A DNA stretch of 64,000 bases from Paeniglutamicibacter psychrophenolicus (GTDB lineage Bacteria; Actinomycetota; Actinomycetes; Actinomycetales; Micrococcaceae), in contig NZ_JAUSSH010000008.1 in the NCBI RefSeq assembly GCF_030812255.1, forward strand, positions 1 to 64,000, written 5' to 3'. How positions within the stretch are numbered: the stretch's first letter is position 1; each line of letters begins with the position of its first letter. The notes beneath the pieces were generated by a model. The model had not been told where the DNA came from. It did not search any database and saw only the letters and a list, made by a program, of their open reading frames with translations. This document shows positions 1 through 8,381 of this stretch, piece by piece. A program made the position numbers and the translations under genes.

Positions 1-100
1 TTTTGTTTTGTTTTCTTGTTTGGGGTAATTTGTTTGGTTAAAAATTTCACCACCAACCCTACTCCCAATTTGGCCCAACCCCCCCCCCCCCCCGATACAC
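1..100. other. Low-complexity contig-end-like sequence
   Basis: The first 60 bases are T- and G-rich with strings such as ttttgttttg, and are followed by a C homopolymer of about 15 bases near position 79-93. This composition is unlike the rest of the high-GC window. No gene is visible. I infer a contig end or low-quality consensus rather than real biology. Confidence 0.6.
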
Positions 101-432
101 GATGACGAGTCCAAACCTAACACCACGATGTGGGCATGTCTATGACTTTTGTCCAACGGCTAGAAGTAGGGATTTTGCCGTCCACTCTCCGACCGAACCG
201 AAGGGACGATATCCGGCGCCACGGCACTGCCACGGGGCCGCGCGCTTGTCGTGGTGCCCCTCCGTCGAGGCTACGTTCTTGGGCGCTTTTGGTGCCGTGG
301 CACTCTACGCCGTCGCGCACCACCTGCCCTTGAGCGGGCCTTGGATTTCGCAGGTGATGCTGCGCACATCGGAGCCGGTTTCCTCGGTGAAGTCGTGGCC
401 CGGGCCGCCGCCGGTGATGTGAACGGCGGTGC
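101..432. other. Region without a recognisable gene
   Basis: Open frames exist on both strands but none resembles a known family and none has a convincing start. Since 433-1301 holds two truncated genes, this stretch is probably debris at a rearranged or poorly assembled end. Confidence 0.4.
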
Positions 433-575
433 TTATGGGGTGGCCTGCCGGGGGGGCTGGAACAGGTCGGTGACAAGCTGGCGGGCACGGTGGCTGGCTT
501 CTGCCCTGCTCAAGGCCCCAGGGCGCGCTTCACCGCGGTTCCCGGCTACCCGGGAATCCAGGCCCACCAGGCGCC
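433..575 (-). pseudogene. C-terminal fragment of an unidentified protein
   Basis: On the minus strand a frame with natural-looking actinobacterial composition runs from about 575 to a TAA at 433-435. It reads RLVGLDSRVAGNRG and continues through ALSRAEASHRARQLV to a tail ending QPPRQATP. No start codon is visible and the frame stops making sense where the plus-strand transposase fragment begins. It looks like the last ~47 residues of a gene whose 5' part has been lost. Family not recognised; it could be fortuitous. Confidence 0.3.
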
Positions 576-1301
576 AAGACCGTCCACGGGCATCCCCAGC
601 GCATCCTGCTGACCCACTCCGAAACCCTGCACCAGGCCCAAGCCCGCGGCTTCGACCAGACCCTGGGCAAGGTGACCGCCTGGCTCGAGGAACTGGCCGA
701 CACCCTGGTCCGCGGCAAGTCCCGCCGCACCCGCCAGGGACTGGAAGACCACCTCCAGAAGATCACCCACAACAGCTGGGTCGCCGAGGTCCTGACCACA
801 AGCCTCGCCGGGGACACCCCCGCCACGTTCCGGCTCACGTTCGCGGTGGATGCCGCGGCCCGCAGGAAGCTGGAGAACCGGGTGTTCGGCAAGAGGATCC
901 TGATCACCAACCAACCGGATTGGTCTCCGGCCGAGATCGTGGGTGCGTACCGCTCCCAGTCCCACGTCGAGGACTCCTTCCGGCAGCTCAAGGACCGCCA
1001 CGTGGTCTCCTTCTCGCCCATGCACCACTGGACCGACGACCACATCCGCGTGCACGCCTTCACCTGCGTCCTGGCCCTGCAGATCGCGCACCCGATGACC
1101 CGCACCGCGGCCAACGCCGGATACAAGCTCTCCACCCGCGCACTGCTCGACGAACTGGGCACCATCGAGGAAACCGTGCTGCTGCACCACGACGGCGCCA
1201 AGGGCCGCCCGCGCGCCCAGCGGATGCTGACCGAGCACTCGAAGAGGGCCGCGAAACTTGGCGAGCTCTTCAACCTGAAAACCTACGCGCCGACCCGCTA
1301 G
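573..1301 (+). pseudogene. 5'-truncated IS1634-family transposase
   Basis: The C-terminal ~240 residues of a DDE transposase of the IS1634 (IS4-like) group. The diagnostic feature is the YRSQSHVEDSFRQLKD segment (about 954-1001), matching the Y-(2)-R-(3)-E-(6)-K signature containing the catalytic Glu. The frame can be followed upstream to about 573 (KTVHGHPQRILLTHSE) but has no start and lacks the N-terminal half with the first two catalytic Asp residues; full-length members are usually over 500 residues. The first in-frame ATG is at 672. It converges with the polyphosphate kinase gene downstream. Not expected to be active. A shorter decayed relative lies at 52177-52317. Confidence 0.75.
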
Positions 1302-1346
1302 CCACCCGCCGAAAGGAACCCTCTGGGTAATACACCCCAAAAGAAC

Positions 1347-1378
1347 ACCTGACTAGGACAAATGAGTCCCAGTCAGGT
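1347..1378. terminator. Inverted repeat between convergent genes
   Basis: ACCTGACTAGGAC and its near-exact inverse (one mismatch) flank a 6-base loop, between the transposase stop and the 3' end of the convergent ppk2-type gene. No long T-run follows. A bidirectional terminator is the simplest reading; a transposon-end repeat is an alternative. Confidence 0.5.
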
Positions 1379-1397
1379 CGCCTTTCGGAAACTGCCG

Positions 1398-2273
1398 CTA
1401 GGAAGCGGCCAGGCGGCGCTGCTGCTCTTCCACGTCGAAGTCGGCCGGCGGCCACTGCGGGTCGATGCCCTTCAGCGCCTGGGCGAGCAGGGTCGCCACC
1501 GCCAGCCTGGCGTACCACTTGCGGTCCGCCGGCACCACGAACCAGGGTGCGTCCTGCGTGTGGGTGCGCCGGATCGCGGTCTGGTAGGCGTCCATGTACT
1601 CGTCCCACACCTCGCGCTCGTCGATGTCGGCGGGGTTGAACTTCCAGTGCTTGTCCGCCCGCTCCAGCCGCTCGGCCAGGCGCGCACGCTGCTCGTCCTT
1701 GGAGATGTGCAGCATGACCTTGACGACGGTGGTGTGCTTGTCCGCCAGCGCGGCCTCGAAGTCCCTGATGGCGCCGTAGCGGCGCTCGATCTCCCCGGCC
1801 GGCGACAGGCCCCTGACCTTGTGGATCAGCACGTCCTCGTAGTGCGAGCGGTCGAACACGCCGATGAAGCCGGCCTGGGGCAGCGCCCTGTTGATGCGCC
1901 AGAGGAAGTCGCGCTTGGCCTCCGCGGCCGTGGGCGCCTTGAAAGCGCTCAGCTGCACGCCCTGCGGGTCGACGGCGCCGATGACGTGGCGCACGATGCC
2001 GCCCTTGCCCGCGGTGTCCATCGCCTGGAGGACCAACAGGACCTTGGCCGGGGCGCCGGCGCGCGAGGCGGCATAGAAGCGTTCCTGCAGCTCGCCGAGC
2101 TCGCGGCCCACCAGTTCCAGGTCGCGGGCGCCGCTGGCCTTGTCCCCGGTGTAGCCCGGGGTCGAGGACGGGTCGACGCCGGCCAGCTCGAAGTCCGCGG
2201 AGGCCGCAAGCGCGGGGCCCACGGCATCGGCGAAGGGAACGGGGCGCGACTTGGACTTCTGCTTCTTGCTCAT
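1398..2273 (-). CDS. PPK2-family polyphosphate kinase
   Basis: Transfers phosphate between inorganic polyphosphate and nucleotides in the cytoplasm. The sequence shows the PPK2 Walker A (QAMDTAGKGG, residues ~83-92) and Walker B-like FDRSHYEDVL (~140-149), with the conserved RRYGAIRDFE and WKFNPADIDEREVWDEY segments further on. Length (291 aa) is normal for the one-domain class. I chose the ATG at 2273 because AAGG sits 8 bases upstream; an in-frame ATG at 2288 adds five residues. Family assignment is secure; whether it prefers AMP, ADP or GDP cannot be read from the sequence. Monocistronic: IS fragment downstream, anomalous G/C block upstream. Confidence 0.9.
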   Translation of the reverse strand: MSKKQKSKSRPVPFADAVGPALAASADFELAGVDPSSTPGYTGDKASGARDLELVGRELGELQERFYAASRAGAPAKVLLVLQAMDTAGKGGIVRHVIGAVDPQGVQLSAFKAPTAAEAKRDFLWRINRALPQAGFIGVFDRSHYEDVLIHKVRGLSPAGEIERRYGAIRDFEAALADKHTTVVKVMLHISKDEQRARLAERLERADKHWKFNPADIDEREVWDEYMDAYQTAIRRTHTQDAPWFVVPADRKWYARLAVATLLAQALKGIDPQWPPADFDVEEQQRRLAAS

Positions 2274-2403
2274 GGCTGCAACCTTCATCCTCGGGGCTTG
2301 TGGAGATCAGCGTACGGCATGGGCATGAACAACCCGCGCAGGCGGACTGCGGCAATCGGTGGCGTCGGCGCGGGCCGCCCGGAACCGGCGGGAACGCCGG
2401 GAA

Positions 2404-2466
2404 CGCCGGGGGGGGGGGGGGGGGGGCCCCCCCCGGGGGGGGGGGGGGCCCCCCCCCCCCCCCCGG
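2404..2466. repeat. Alternating poly-G/poly-C homopolymer block
   Basis: Runs of about 17 G, 10 C, 14 G and 18 C follow one another in the gap between ppk2 and alaA. Perfect runs of this kind are not expected even in 65-70% GC DNA. The site is where a hairpin terminator of the aminotransferase gene would be expected, so a collapsed or mis-called strong GC hairpin is likely. Confidence 0.6.
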
Positions 2467-2484
2467 GACGGCCGTGCTGCGGGC

Positions 2485-3714
2485 CTAGACGCTGAGCTTG
2501 CCCTCGCGCAGCTCCGCCAGGAACTCGGCGATGCGCCCGATCGCGTCCTGCAGGTCGCGCACCGCCGGCAGGGTGACCAGCCGGAAGTGGTCCGGGGCCA
2601 CCCAGTTGAAAGCGGTGCCCTGGGTGATGAGCATCTTCTGCCGCTTGAGCAGTTCCAGGGCGAAGTGCTCGTCGTCGTGGATCGGGTAGATCTCCCGGTC
2701 CAGCTTCGGGAACAGGTACATCGCGCCCTTCGCCTGCTGCACCGAGACGCCCGGGATCTCGTTGAGCAGCTTGTAGGCGGTGTCGCGCTGTTCCTTCAGC
2801 CGCCCGCCGGGCAGGATCAGGTCGTTGATCGACTGGTAGCCGCCCAGCGCGGTCTGGATCGCGTGCTGGCCCGGCACGTTGGCGCACAGGCGCATGTTGG
2901 TCAGCAGGTTGATGCCCTCGATGTAGTCCCGGGCCAGGTGCCTGGGCCCGGAGATGGCCATCCAGCCGGAGCGGAAGCCGCAGACCCGGTAGGCCTTGGA
3001 GAGCCCGGAGAAGGTCAGCACCAGCACGTCGTCGGCCAATGCCGCGGTGTTGATGTGCACCGCGTCGTCGTAGAGGATCTTCTCGTAGATCTCGTCGGAG
3101 AATACGATCAGCTTGTGCCTGCGGGCCAGCTCGAGGATGCCCTCGAGCGTCGACTTCGGGTAGACCGCGCCGGTGGGGTTGTTCGGGTTGATCACCACGA
3201 TGCCCTTGGTGCGCGGGGTGATCTTCGCTTCCATGTCTTGAAGGTCCGGCAGCCAGCCTTCCTCCTCGGTGTTGAGGTAGTGCACCGGGGTGCCGCCGGC
3301 CAGCGAGACCGAGGCGGTCCACAGCGGGTAGTCCGGGGCCGGAATCAGCACCTCGTCGCCGTTGTTCAGCAGCGCATTCAGCGACAGGGTGATCAGCTCG
3401 GACACGCCGTTGCCCAGGTAGACGTCGTCGACGCCGATGGTCTGGATGCCGCGGGTCTGGTAGTACTGCGAGACCGCGGTGCGCGCGGAGAAGATGCCGC
3501 GGGAGTCCGAGTAGCCCTGCGCGTTGGGCAGGTTGCGCATCATGTCCACCAGGATCGCGTCCGGGGCCTCGAAGCCGAAGGGCGCGGGGTTGCCGATGTT
3601 CAGCTTGAGGATGCGCTGGCCCTCGGCCTCCATGCGCTGGGCGTGTTCCAGCAGCGGCCCGCGAATGTCGTAGAGCACATTGTGGAGTTTCGTGGACTGC
3701 TTGAATTCTGGCAT
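2485..3714 (-). CDS. alaA: PLP-dependent aminotransferase, AlaA type
   Basis: Fold-type I aminotransferase, most likely glutamate-pyruvate (alanine) transaminase. The PLP-binding lysine is K240 in FSGLSKAYRVCGFRSGW; the NPNNPTGAVY loop, the SDEIYEKILYD aspartate/tyrosine motif and the C-terminal FRLVTLP with the carboxylate-binding arginine are all present. Length (409 aa) matches E. coli AlaA. The N-terminus (FKQSTKLHNVLYDIRGPLLEHA) is characteristic of the AlaA/YfbQ subgroup. Start is ATG, with AGAAAGTAG upstream. The gene stands alone; the next minus-strand gene (lipoprotein) ends 86 bases upstream of its start. Subgroup call is good, exact substrate inferred. Confidence 0.88.
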   Translation of the reverse strand: MPEFKQSTKLHNVLYDIRGPLLEHAQRMEAEGQRILKLNIGNPAPFGFEAPDAILVDMMRNLPNAQGYSDSRGIFSARTAVSQYYQTRGIQTIGVDDVYLGNGVSELITLSLNALLNNGDEVLIPAPDYPLWTASVSLAGGTPVHYLNTEEEGWLPDLQDMEAKITPRTKGIVVINPNNPTGAVYPKSTLEGILELARRHKLIVFSDEIYEKILYDDAVHINTAALADDVLVLTFSGLSKAYRVCGFRSGWMAISGPRHLARDYIEGINLLTNMRLCANVPGQHAIQTALGGYQSINDLILPGGRLKEQRDTAYKLLNEIPGVSVQQAKGAMYLFPKLDREIYPIHDDEHFALELLKRQKMLITQGTAFNWVAPDHFRLVTLPAVRDLQDAIGRIAEFLAELREGKLSV

Positions 3715-3800
3715 GTTCTACTTTCTCATTGGGGGCCGGGGGCGCGCCTGCACTGTGAGCAAGCCAACTCGCGGCCTGCGGCAAATGTGAAGCCGCGGCG

Positions 3801-4808
3801 TCATTTGGGGTTGGTGACCAGGGCCTTGTCGGTGAGCCAGTCGTCGGCGGCCTTGGGCGGTTCCAGCGCGTCGCGGCCGGTGACCATGCGGTTGAGGTTC
3901 AGCAGGTCCTCCTGCTTCAGCGCGGAGCTGAGCTTGTTGATGGCCTTGACCGCGTCCTGCCCCACCCCGTCGGTGGTGATCAGCGGCGTGATGGATTCGG
4001 GGGCGAAAAGCTTCTCGGCGCCCTGGAGCACCACCAGCGCGTTGTCCGGGATCCCGGCGTTCTCCAGGGTGGTGGCCTGGATCTGGACCTCGTCGCTGAT
4101 CACCGGCAGCACGCCGCGGCCCTGCGCGTCGCTCAGCTCGATGACGGCCTTGGGGTGGCAGGCGAGCTTGGCCGCGAGTCGGGAGGTGAGTTCCGCCTTG
4201 ATGCCGCCGGCGATGCCGAACTCCAGCTGCGGGCACAGCGGGGCGAGCTCGGAGGTGTTCACCAGCTGGTCCCCCGCGCTGGTGGCGGCGGTGAGCACCA
4301 GGGTGCCGGTGCGTTCGGCGTCGGCCGATTCCAGCACGGCGAAGCCCTTCGGCGCCAGGGCGTGCAGCTCCCGCTTGGTTTGCGCGGCGTCCAGATCCCC
4401 GGGGGCACCGGAGGCGTTTCCCGCGGGGCCGGCGGTGGCGTCCGTGGACGCGTCGGCGGAGGTCCCCGAGGCCGGGGCATCCGCGCCGTGCGCGCCGGGC
4501 AGCTTGCCCAGGGCGGTGAGCAACCGGCTGGATCCCGCGGCGGTGAAGTCGGCCCGTCCGGCCAGGACCTCGCCGACCGGATCGGTGGCCGGGTCGGCCA
4601 TCCGCGCCTTGATCCCGGCGTCGGCCAGCATGTCCCGGTAGGCGTGGCCCAGTGCCTGGGAGGTGGCGTCGGGGCCCTGGACCAGCACCAGCTCGCGCGT
4701 CGTGGCGGCCTGCGAGGTGGTGACCTCGGCGCCCGAGGTGCAGGCGGCAAGGGAGAGCAGCAGGGCGCCGAGGCCCAGCAGGCCCAAGGGGCCGGTGGTG
4801 CGAGTCAT
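3801..4808 (-). CDS. Glycine betaine/choline-type substrate-binding lipoprotein
   Basis: A secreted lipoprotein with signal peptide and lipobox (LLLSLAACTSG; acylated Cys at residue ~22). The body has the type 2 periplasmic-binding fold of the OpuAC/ProX family: LVLVQGPDATSQALGHAYRDML near the N-terminus and a C-terminal block (ITPLITTDGVGQDAVKAINK, then LNLNRMVTGRD) typical of OpuCC/OsmF proteins. A low-complexity Ala/Gly/Ser/Asp insert around residues 110-140 is unusual. The ATG at 4808 overlaps the stop of the upstream Nudix gene (ATGA), so the two are translationally coupled. No permease or ATPase lies nearby, so it is either an orphan receptor or serves a transporter encoded elsewhere. 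Confidence 0.75.
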   Translation of the reverse strand: MTRTTGPLGLLGLGALLLSLAACTSGAEVTTSQAATTRELVLVQGPDATSQALGHAYRDMLADAGIKARMADPATDPVGEVLAGRADFTAAGSSRLLTALGKLPGAHGADAPASGTSADASTDATAGPAGNASGAPGDLDAAQTKRELHALAPKGFAVLESADAERTGTLVLTAATSAGDQLVNTSELAPLCPQLEFGIAGGIKAELTSRLAAKLACHPKAVIELSDAQGRGVLPVISDEVQIQATTLENAGIPDNALVVLQGAEKLFAPESITPLITTDGVGQDAVKAINKLSSALKQEDLLNLNRMVTGRDALEPPKAADDWLTDKALVTNPK

Positions 4809-5293
4809 CTGGTGCTTTCCTTGTGCAGGTTTTCCCGGTAGAGCGCGATGGCGGCGTCCACGCGCTCGACGCGGTTCAGCGAGGCAACCTCTTCCAGCGG
4901 GAACCAGGCGGCCTGGCTGGTGGTGCCATCGGCTTCGTGGCGCAGTTCCCCCGAGGTGACGGAGGCGGAGTAGAGCACCGCGACGGTTTGCATGGGGTGT
5001 TCGGTGCCGCTGTAGCGCTTGTGCGCGGGGATCACCCCGGAGTCCACCGAGAGCAGCTCGTCGATGCGCACCCGGTACCCGGTTTCCTCCTCGACCTCGC
5101 GGACCGCGCCAGCGGCGATCGCCTCGCCGAGCTCCACTCCCCCGCCGGGCAGCGTCCAGCGCGGCACGAATTGCGGGTCGCGGCCGCGCATGTCCCACAG
5201 CGCCAGCAGGATGGAACCATCGCGGACCACCACGGCGTAGGCGGCCAGCCGGGTGTCGAAGCCGCGGTGGACCGGGGGCTCGGGAGTAGTCAT
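4805..5293 (-). CDS. Nudix hydrolase
   Basis: Hydrolyses nucleoside diphosphates linked to another moiety. The Nudix box is complete: GGGVELGEAIAAGAVREVEE followed by ETGYRV fits GX5EX7REUXEEXGU. Length 162 aa is typical of MutT/NUDT-like single-domain enzymes. Starts at ATG 5293 and overlaps the following lipoprotein by 4 bases. Divergent from the Lrp-type regulator at 5374 with an 80-base shared upstream region. Substrate cannot be predicted. Confidence 0.9.
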   Translation of the reverse strand: MTTPEPPVHRGFDTRLAAYAVVVRDGSILLALWDMRGRDPQFVPRWTLPGGGVELGEAIAAGAVREVEEETGYRVRIDELLSVDSGVIPAHKRYSGTEHPMQTVAVLYSASVTSGELRHEADGTTSQAAWFPLEEVASLNRVERVDAAIALYRENLHKESTR

Positions 5294-5373
5294 TGTTCCA
5301 TTTTAGGGTGTCGCCGGAGCTTTCACGGGGTCCAAATCTCCCGAAGCAGGACCAACTGTGATGGAATATCAGC

Positions 5374-5907
5374 ATGGCACCTTCAACTTTTCCGCAACAA
5401 CCCGTTGATCTTGACGCCGTTGACCGTCGGATTATTCAGGAATTGGTCAATGATGCGCGCATAAGCAATGCGCTGTTGGCGCAGCGGACCGGGATCGCAC
5501 CCTCGACGGCGCTGCTGCGCACCCGTGCACTGGTCGAACGCGGGGTGCTCACCGGGTACCACGCGGAGGTCAGCCTGCCGGCGGTCGGGCGCAGCGTGCA
5601 GGCGCTGATCTCGGTGCGTTTGCGCGTGCACGACCGCGTGCTGATCGACAAGTTCACGCAGAAGATGCCGCAGCTGCCGGAGGTGCTCTCGATGTTCCAC
5701 ACCTCCGGGGTCACCGACTACCTGTTGCACATTGCGGTGAGCTCCACCGACGCCCTGCGCGACTGGGTGCTGGACAACCTGGCCACCGACGAGTCCGTGG
5801 GGCACACCGAAACCACGTTGGTCTTCGGGCACCACAAGGGCGCCGGCGGACCGATCCCGGAGGAACCCGGCCAGGTTCCGGCCGCGCACCAGGCCGGCAC
5901 CCACTAG
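5374..5907 (+). CDS. Lrp/AsnC-family transcriptional regulator
   Basis: Residues ~10-60 form the AsnC-type winged helix-turn-helix (LDAVDRRIIQELVNDARISN, then LAQRTGIAPSTALLRTRALV); residues ~70-150 are the RAM ligand-binding domain, including the TGYHAEVSLPAVG linker strand and the GVTDYLLHIAV strand. Length 177 aa is slightly long because of a Pro/Gly/His-rich tail. Lrp proteins assemble as octamers or dimers and respond to amino acids. Divergent from the Nudix gene, whose promoter it may control. Effector unknown. Confidence 0.88.
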   Translation: MAPSTFPQQPVDLDAVDRRIIQELVNDARISNALLAQRTGIAPSTALLRTRALVERGVLTGYHAEVSLPAVGRSVQALISVRLRVHDRVLIDKFTQKMPQLPEVLSMFHTSGVTDYLLHIAVSSTDALRDWVLDNLATDESVGHTETTLVFGHHKGAGGPIPEEPGQVPAAHQAGTH

Positions 5908-5962
5908 GCACGGAGGCCCCACGCAGGGATCCACGAGGCCGGCATGCACCGGTCCGCGCCGG

Positions 5963-7234
5963 CTAGGCGAAGGAGTCGGCGCGGCGCACCAGTGCCTCGA
6001 CGACCCGCAGCCGGGCCTCGGCCACCTGCAGCCAGCGTTCTGCGCCCAGGCCGCGGGACCCGGCGATCAACGTCAGCGCGACCGCGGCGGAGCGGGCCCA
6101 CAGCGCGCGCGGGTCCACGCAGCGTTCGAAGACCGCGGCAAAACGCTCCAGGGCGGCCCCGGCGCCGTCGTTCTTCTCCCCCAGCGTGGGCAGGATCGCC
6201 AGGTGTCCGAGCAGGCAGGCGAGGTCATCGACCCGGTATCCGGGCCCCAGCGAGTCCAGGTCCAGCAGCGCGGTGATCTTCCCGCCGTCCAACAGGATGT
6301 TCGCGTCGTAGAAGTCCCCGTGGGCCGGCACCTGCTCCCCGCGGTCGGAGGCGGCAAGATGCGCCTCGATCCGCCCGGTGAGCCCCTCGATCTCCCCGGC
6401 GCGATGCGGCAGGGCGAGGGTCGCTGCCTGCTGGTAGCGCCTGGTCGAATCGCTCCAGGCCGCCCTGGGCTTCAGCTCCATGGCCGACCCGGGCAGGGCC
6501 TCGAGCAGGGAAATGAAGTCCCGGGGGTCCAGATCCGCTCCGGAATGGGGCCGGATGGCCGCGGACAGCGACTCCCCGCGCCCGGCCTCCAGGGCGAGGA
6601 TGCCGGCGATAGCCGGCCCAAGGACCGGGGGCACCGGCACCGGGGTTCCGGCCAGCATCCGGTGGCGGAGATTTAGGGCCTCGATCGCCGGGGGCCGGCC
6701 CACCTTCAGGTAGACCGTCCGCGCGATGCGCAGCGGGCCGCGCGTGGTGAAGGTCGCCCGCAGCACCGCGCGGCGCAGCGGCCGGTACGCGACGGTCTTG
6801 AGCCTGGTGAGCAGTTCCCCCTCGCCCCAGGTTTCCTGCACGAAGGCCTTCTCCGCGGCCCGGGCCAGGGCCGGGAGCCCGGGGTCGCGGGGGTGGATCC
6901 AGCCGCTGACGACGACCCCGGGGGCGCGGCGGGTGGCAAAGACGCGGGTGGCGGCGACTCCCGGGACGGTGATCGCCTCGGTGCTCACGCCCAGTTCGGT
7001 GAACCCGGTGCCCGCGGGCATGCGGTACATCGCGCTGATCCCGGCCCCGGGACGGTGCTGGATGCGCAGCCGGTTGGCCTCGTAGTCCCAGTTTCCGGTG
7101 TGCACGCGCCCGCCCAGCCGGCGCACCAGCTCGGGGATGGCGGCGGGCAGGGCGGCAAGTTCCCGGGCGTCGGCATCGATGATCCGAGCCGCGTCGGTCC
7201 CGGCATGCGCGGGGCCGGGTTCGCCGGCGGTCAT
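5963..7234 (-). CDS. APH-like phosphotransferase family protein
   Basis: The C-terminal half carries the aminoglycoside phosphotransferase/choline-kinase catalytic pattern: VPAHGDFYDANILLDGGKIT (Brenner motif with catalytic Asp and the following Asn) and LLDLDSLGPGYRVDDLA (metal-binding Asp). The N-terminal half (GNWDYEANRLRIQHRPGAGI...) is poorly conserved and may hold a divergent N-lobe. I set the start at ATG 7234 (MTAGEPG), 22 bases after the stop of the upstream SepX/GlpR-like gene, rather than at the much longer open frame, whose extra N-terminus is proline/arginine shadow sequence. Probable small-molecule kinase; not evidence of drug resistance. Confidence 0.75.
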   Translation of the reverse strand: MTAGEPGPAHAGTDAARIIDADARELAALPAAIPELVRRLGGRVHTGNWDYEANRLRIQHRPGAGISAMYRMPAGTGFTELGVSTEAITVPGVAATRVFATRRAPGVVVSGWIHPRDPGLPALARAAEKAFVQETWGEGELLTRLKTVAYRPLRRAVLRATFTTRGPLRIARTVYLKVGRPPAIEALNLRHRMLAGTPVPVPPVLGPAIAGILALEAGRGESLSAAIRPHSGADLDPRDFISLLEALPGSAMELKPRAAWSDSTRRYQQAATLALPHRAGEIEGLTGRIEAHLAASDRGEQVPAHGDFYDANILLDGGKITALLDLDSLGPGYRVDDLACLLGHLAILPTLGEKNDGAGAALERFAAVFERCVDPRALWARSAAVALTLIAGSRGLGAERWLQVAEARLRVVEALVRRADSFA

Positions 7235-7256
7235 CGGGTCACCGGAGTGGATCAGG

Positions 7257-8111
7257 TCAGGCGCGGCGACGCTGCATGACGTCGTCAAGGTTGATGCGGT
7301 CTGCGGCCTTCTCGGTGCGCGGGGTGCGGGGGCCGTTGGCCGCCGATGGTTCGGCAGCGGTCTTCGGCGCGGTCGAGGGCGCGGATCCGGCCGACGGGGC
7401 CGGTGCTGCGGGGGCCGCTTCGGCCGCCGGAACCACGGGGGTTGCAGGGAGAACGGGAAGGGTGGCAATCGGGGAATCCGCGGACGCGGACGCGTTGGCG
7501 GCGCCGGTGGCCTCGGCCAGGCGCGCGGCGGCCTCCCGGGAGCGCAGCGTCGCGCTGGACGATGCCTGGGGCGCCTCGGCGGCTTGAAGCGGGGCCGGGG
7601 CCTGGCGCTTGGCGGTGTTGGCCACGACGTACTGCGGCAGCGGGACCTCGGTGGGCTCCCAGCCCTCGGGTCGCTGGACCGCTGCCCCCTTGTGGGCGAT
7701 GCGCAGCGCCTCGGCGCGCAATTCCTGGACGGTCAGCCGCGGGGCGCGCTTGTTGGAGTTCGGCTGGGCGTCGAAGACCACTGCGGTCTTCTTCACCGGT
7801 TCGCTCACCGGGGTGCGGCCGGTTTCCATGGCACGGGTGCGCGTGGCATCCAGGCGGGCCAAGAGCTTCCTGCGCCGGTCGCGCACGGCCAGGCCGCGCA
7901 GCGTGGAGAAGCTGGCCAGGCCCACGAGCAGGGCGATCAGCGGCACCCATCCGGAGACCACCGAAACCAGGGCGAGCACCCCGCCGATGAGCAGGGTGGG
8001 GACGGCGAGGCATCCGAGCAGTGCAACAGCCAAGCGGTCGTAGAAAATCCGCAAGGGCGCCTGCGCAGCCGGACGTGACGCGGCTGAAGCGTTGGATGCT
8101 ACCGGTGCCAT
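7257..8111 (-). CDS. SepX/GlpR-like membrane protein
   Basis: A 284-residue protein with two adjacent hydrophobic segments (about residues 27-50 and 53-72), a basic patch (VRDRRRKLLARLDATRTR), a region with VVFDAQPNSNKRAPRLTVQE, a long Ala/Pro/Ser-rich stretch and a conserved-looking tail RINLDDVMQRRRA. The start is ATG 8111, preceded by AAGGAG. It lies directly downstream of a RimJ-like acetyltransferase with a divergent 5-FCL gene, the arrangement known around the actinobacterial division protein SepX (Streptomyces) / gephyrin-like receptor GlpR (Corynebacterium, Rv0996). Identification rests on this context plus topology. galU and moeA/glp, which normally complete the locus, are absent here. 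Confidence 0.55.
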   Translation of the reverse strand: MAPVASNASAASRPAAQAPLRIFYDRLAVALLGCLAVPTLLIGGVLALVSVVSGWVPLIALLVGLASFSTLRGLAVRDRRRKLLARLDATRTRAMETGRTPVSEPVKKTAVVFDAQPNSNKRAPRLTVQELRAEALRIAHKGAAVQRPEGWEPTEVPLPQYVVANTAKRQAPAPLQAAEAPQASSSATLRSREAAARLAEATGAANASASADSPIATLPVLPATPVVPAAEAAPAAPAPSAGSAPSTAPKTAAEPSAANGPRTPRTEKAADRINLDDVMQRRRA

Positions 8112-8381
8112 GTTGCTCCTTCGTCGGCTGGCGACTGACTTCTTGTGGCGGATCCGCCCGGCCCAGTGTCCTGGTGGCCGGTCCACCCCGTCGTGGCGGT
8201 TCACGGGGGGGGTGCCTGGGCCCCGCTCGCACAGGTTGCCGCGGGGTTTGGCTCCCAATGTGAAACGTCCACGTCAACCACATTAAGCATGCAAGCGCGT
8301 GCGATGCCGCATTCGACCCGGTGTGTCTGGCAATACTCTGGACAAAATCGGGATTTCGGGGTGTTTGGGGTGCTTGTGTCG

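Noticed and set aside
2285-3784. Longer minus-strand frame overlapping alaA
   Set aside because: Different frame from the aminotransferase, Arg/Gly/Pro-rich, crosses the homopolymer block.
2359-4641. Long plus-strand open frame across alaA and the lipoprotein gene
   Set aside because: Antisense shadow passing through the poly-G/C block; no domain and no ribosome-binding site.
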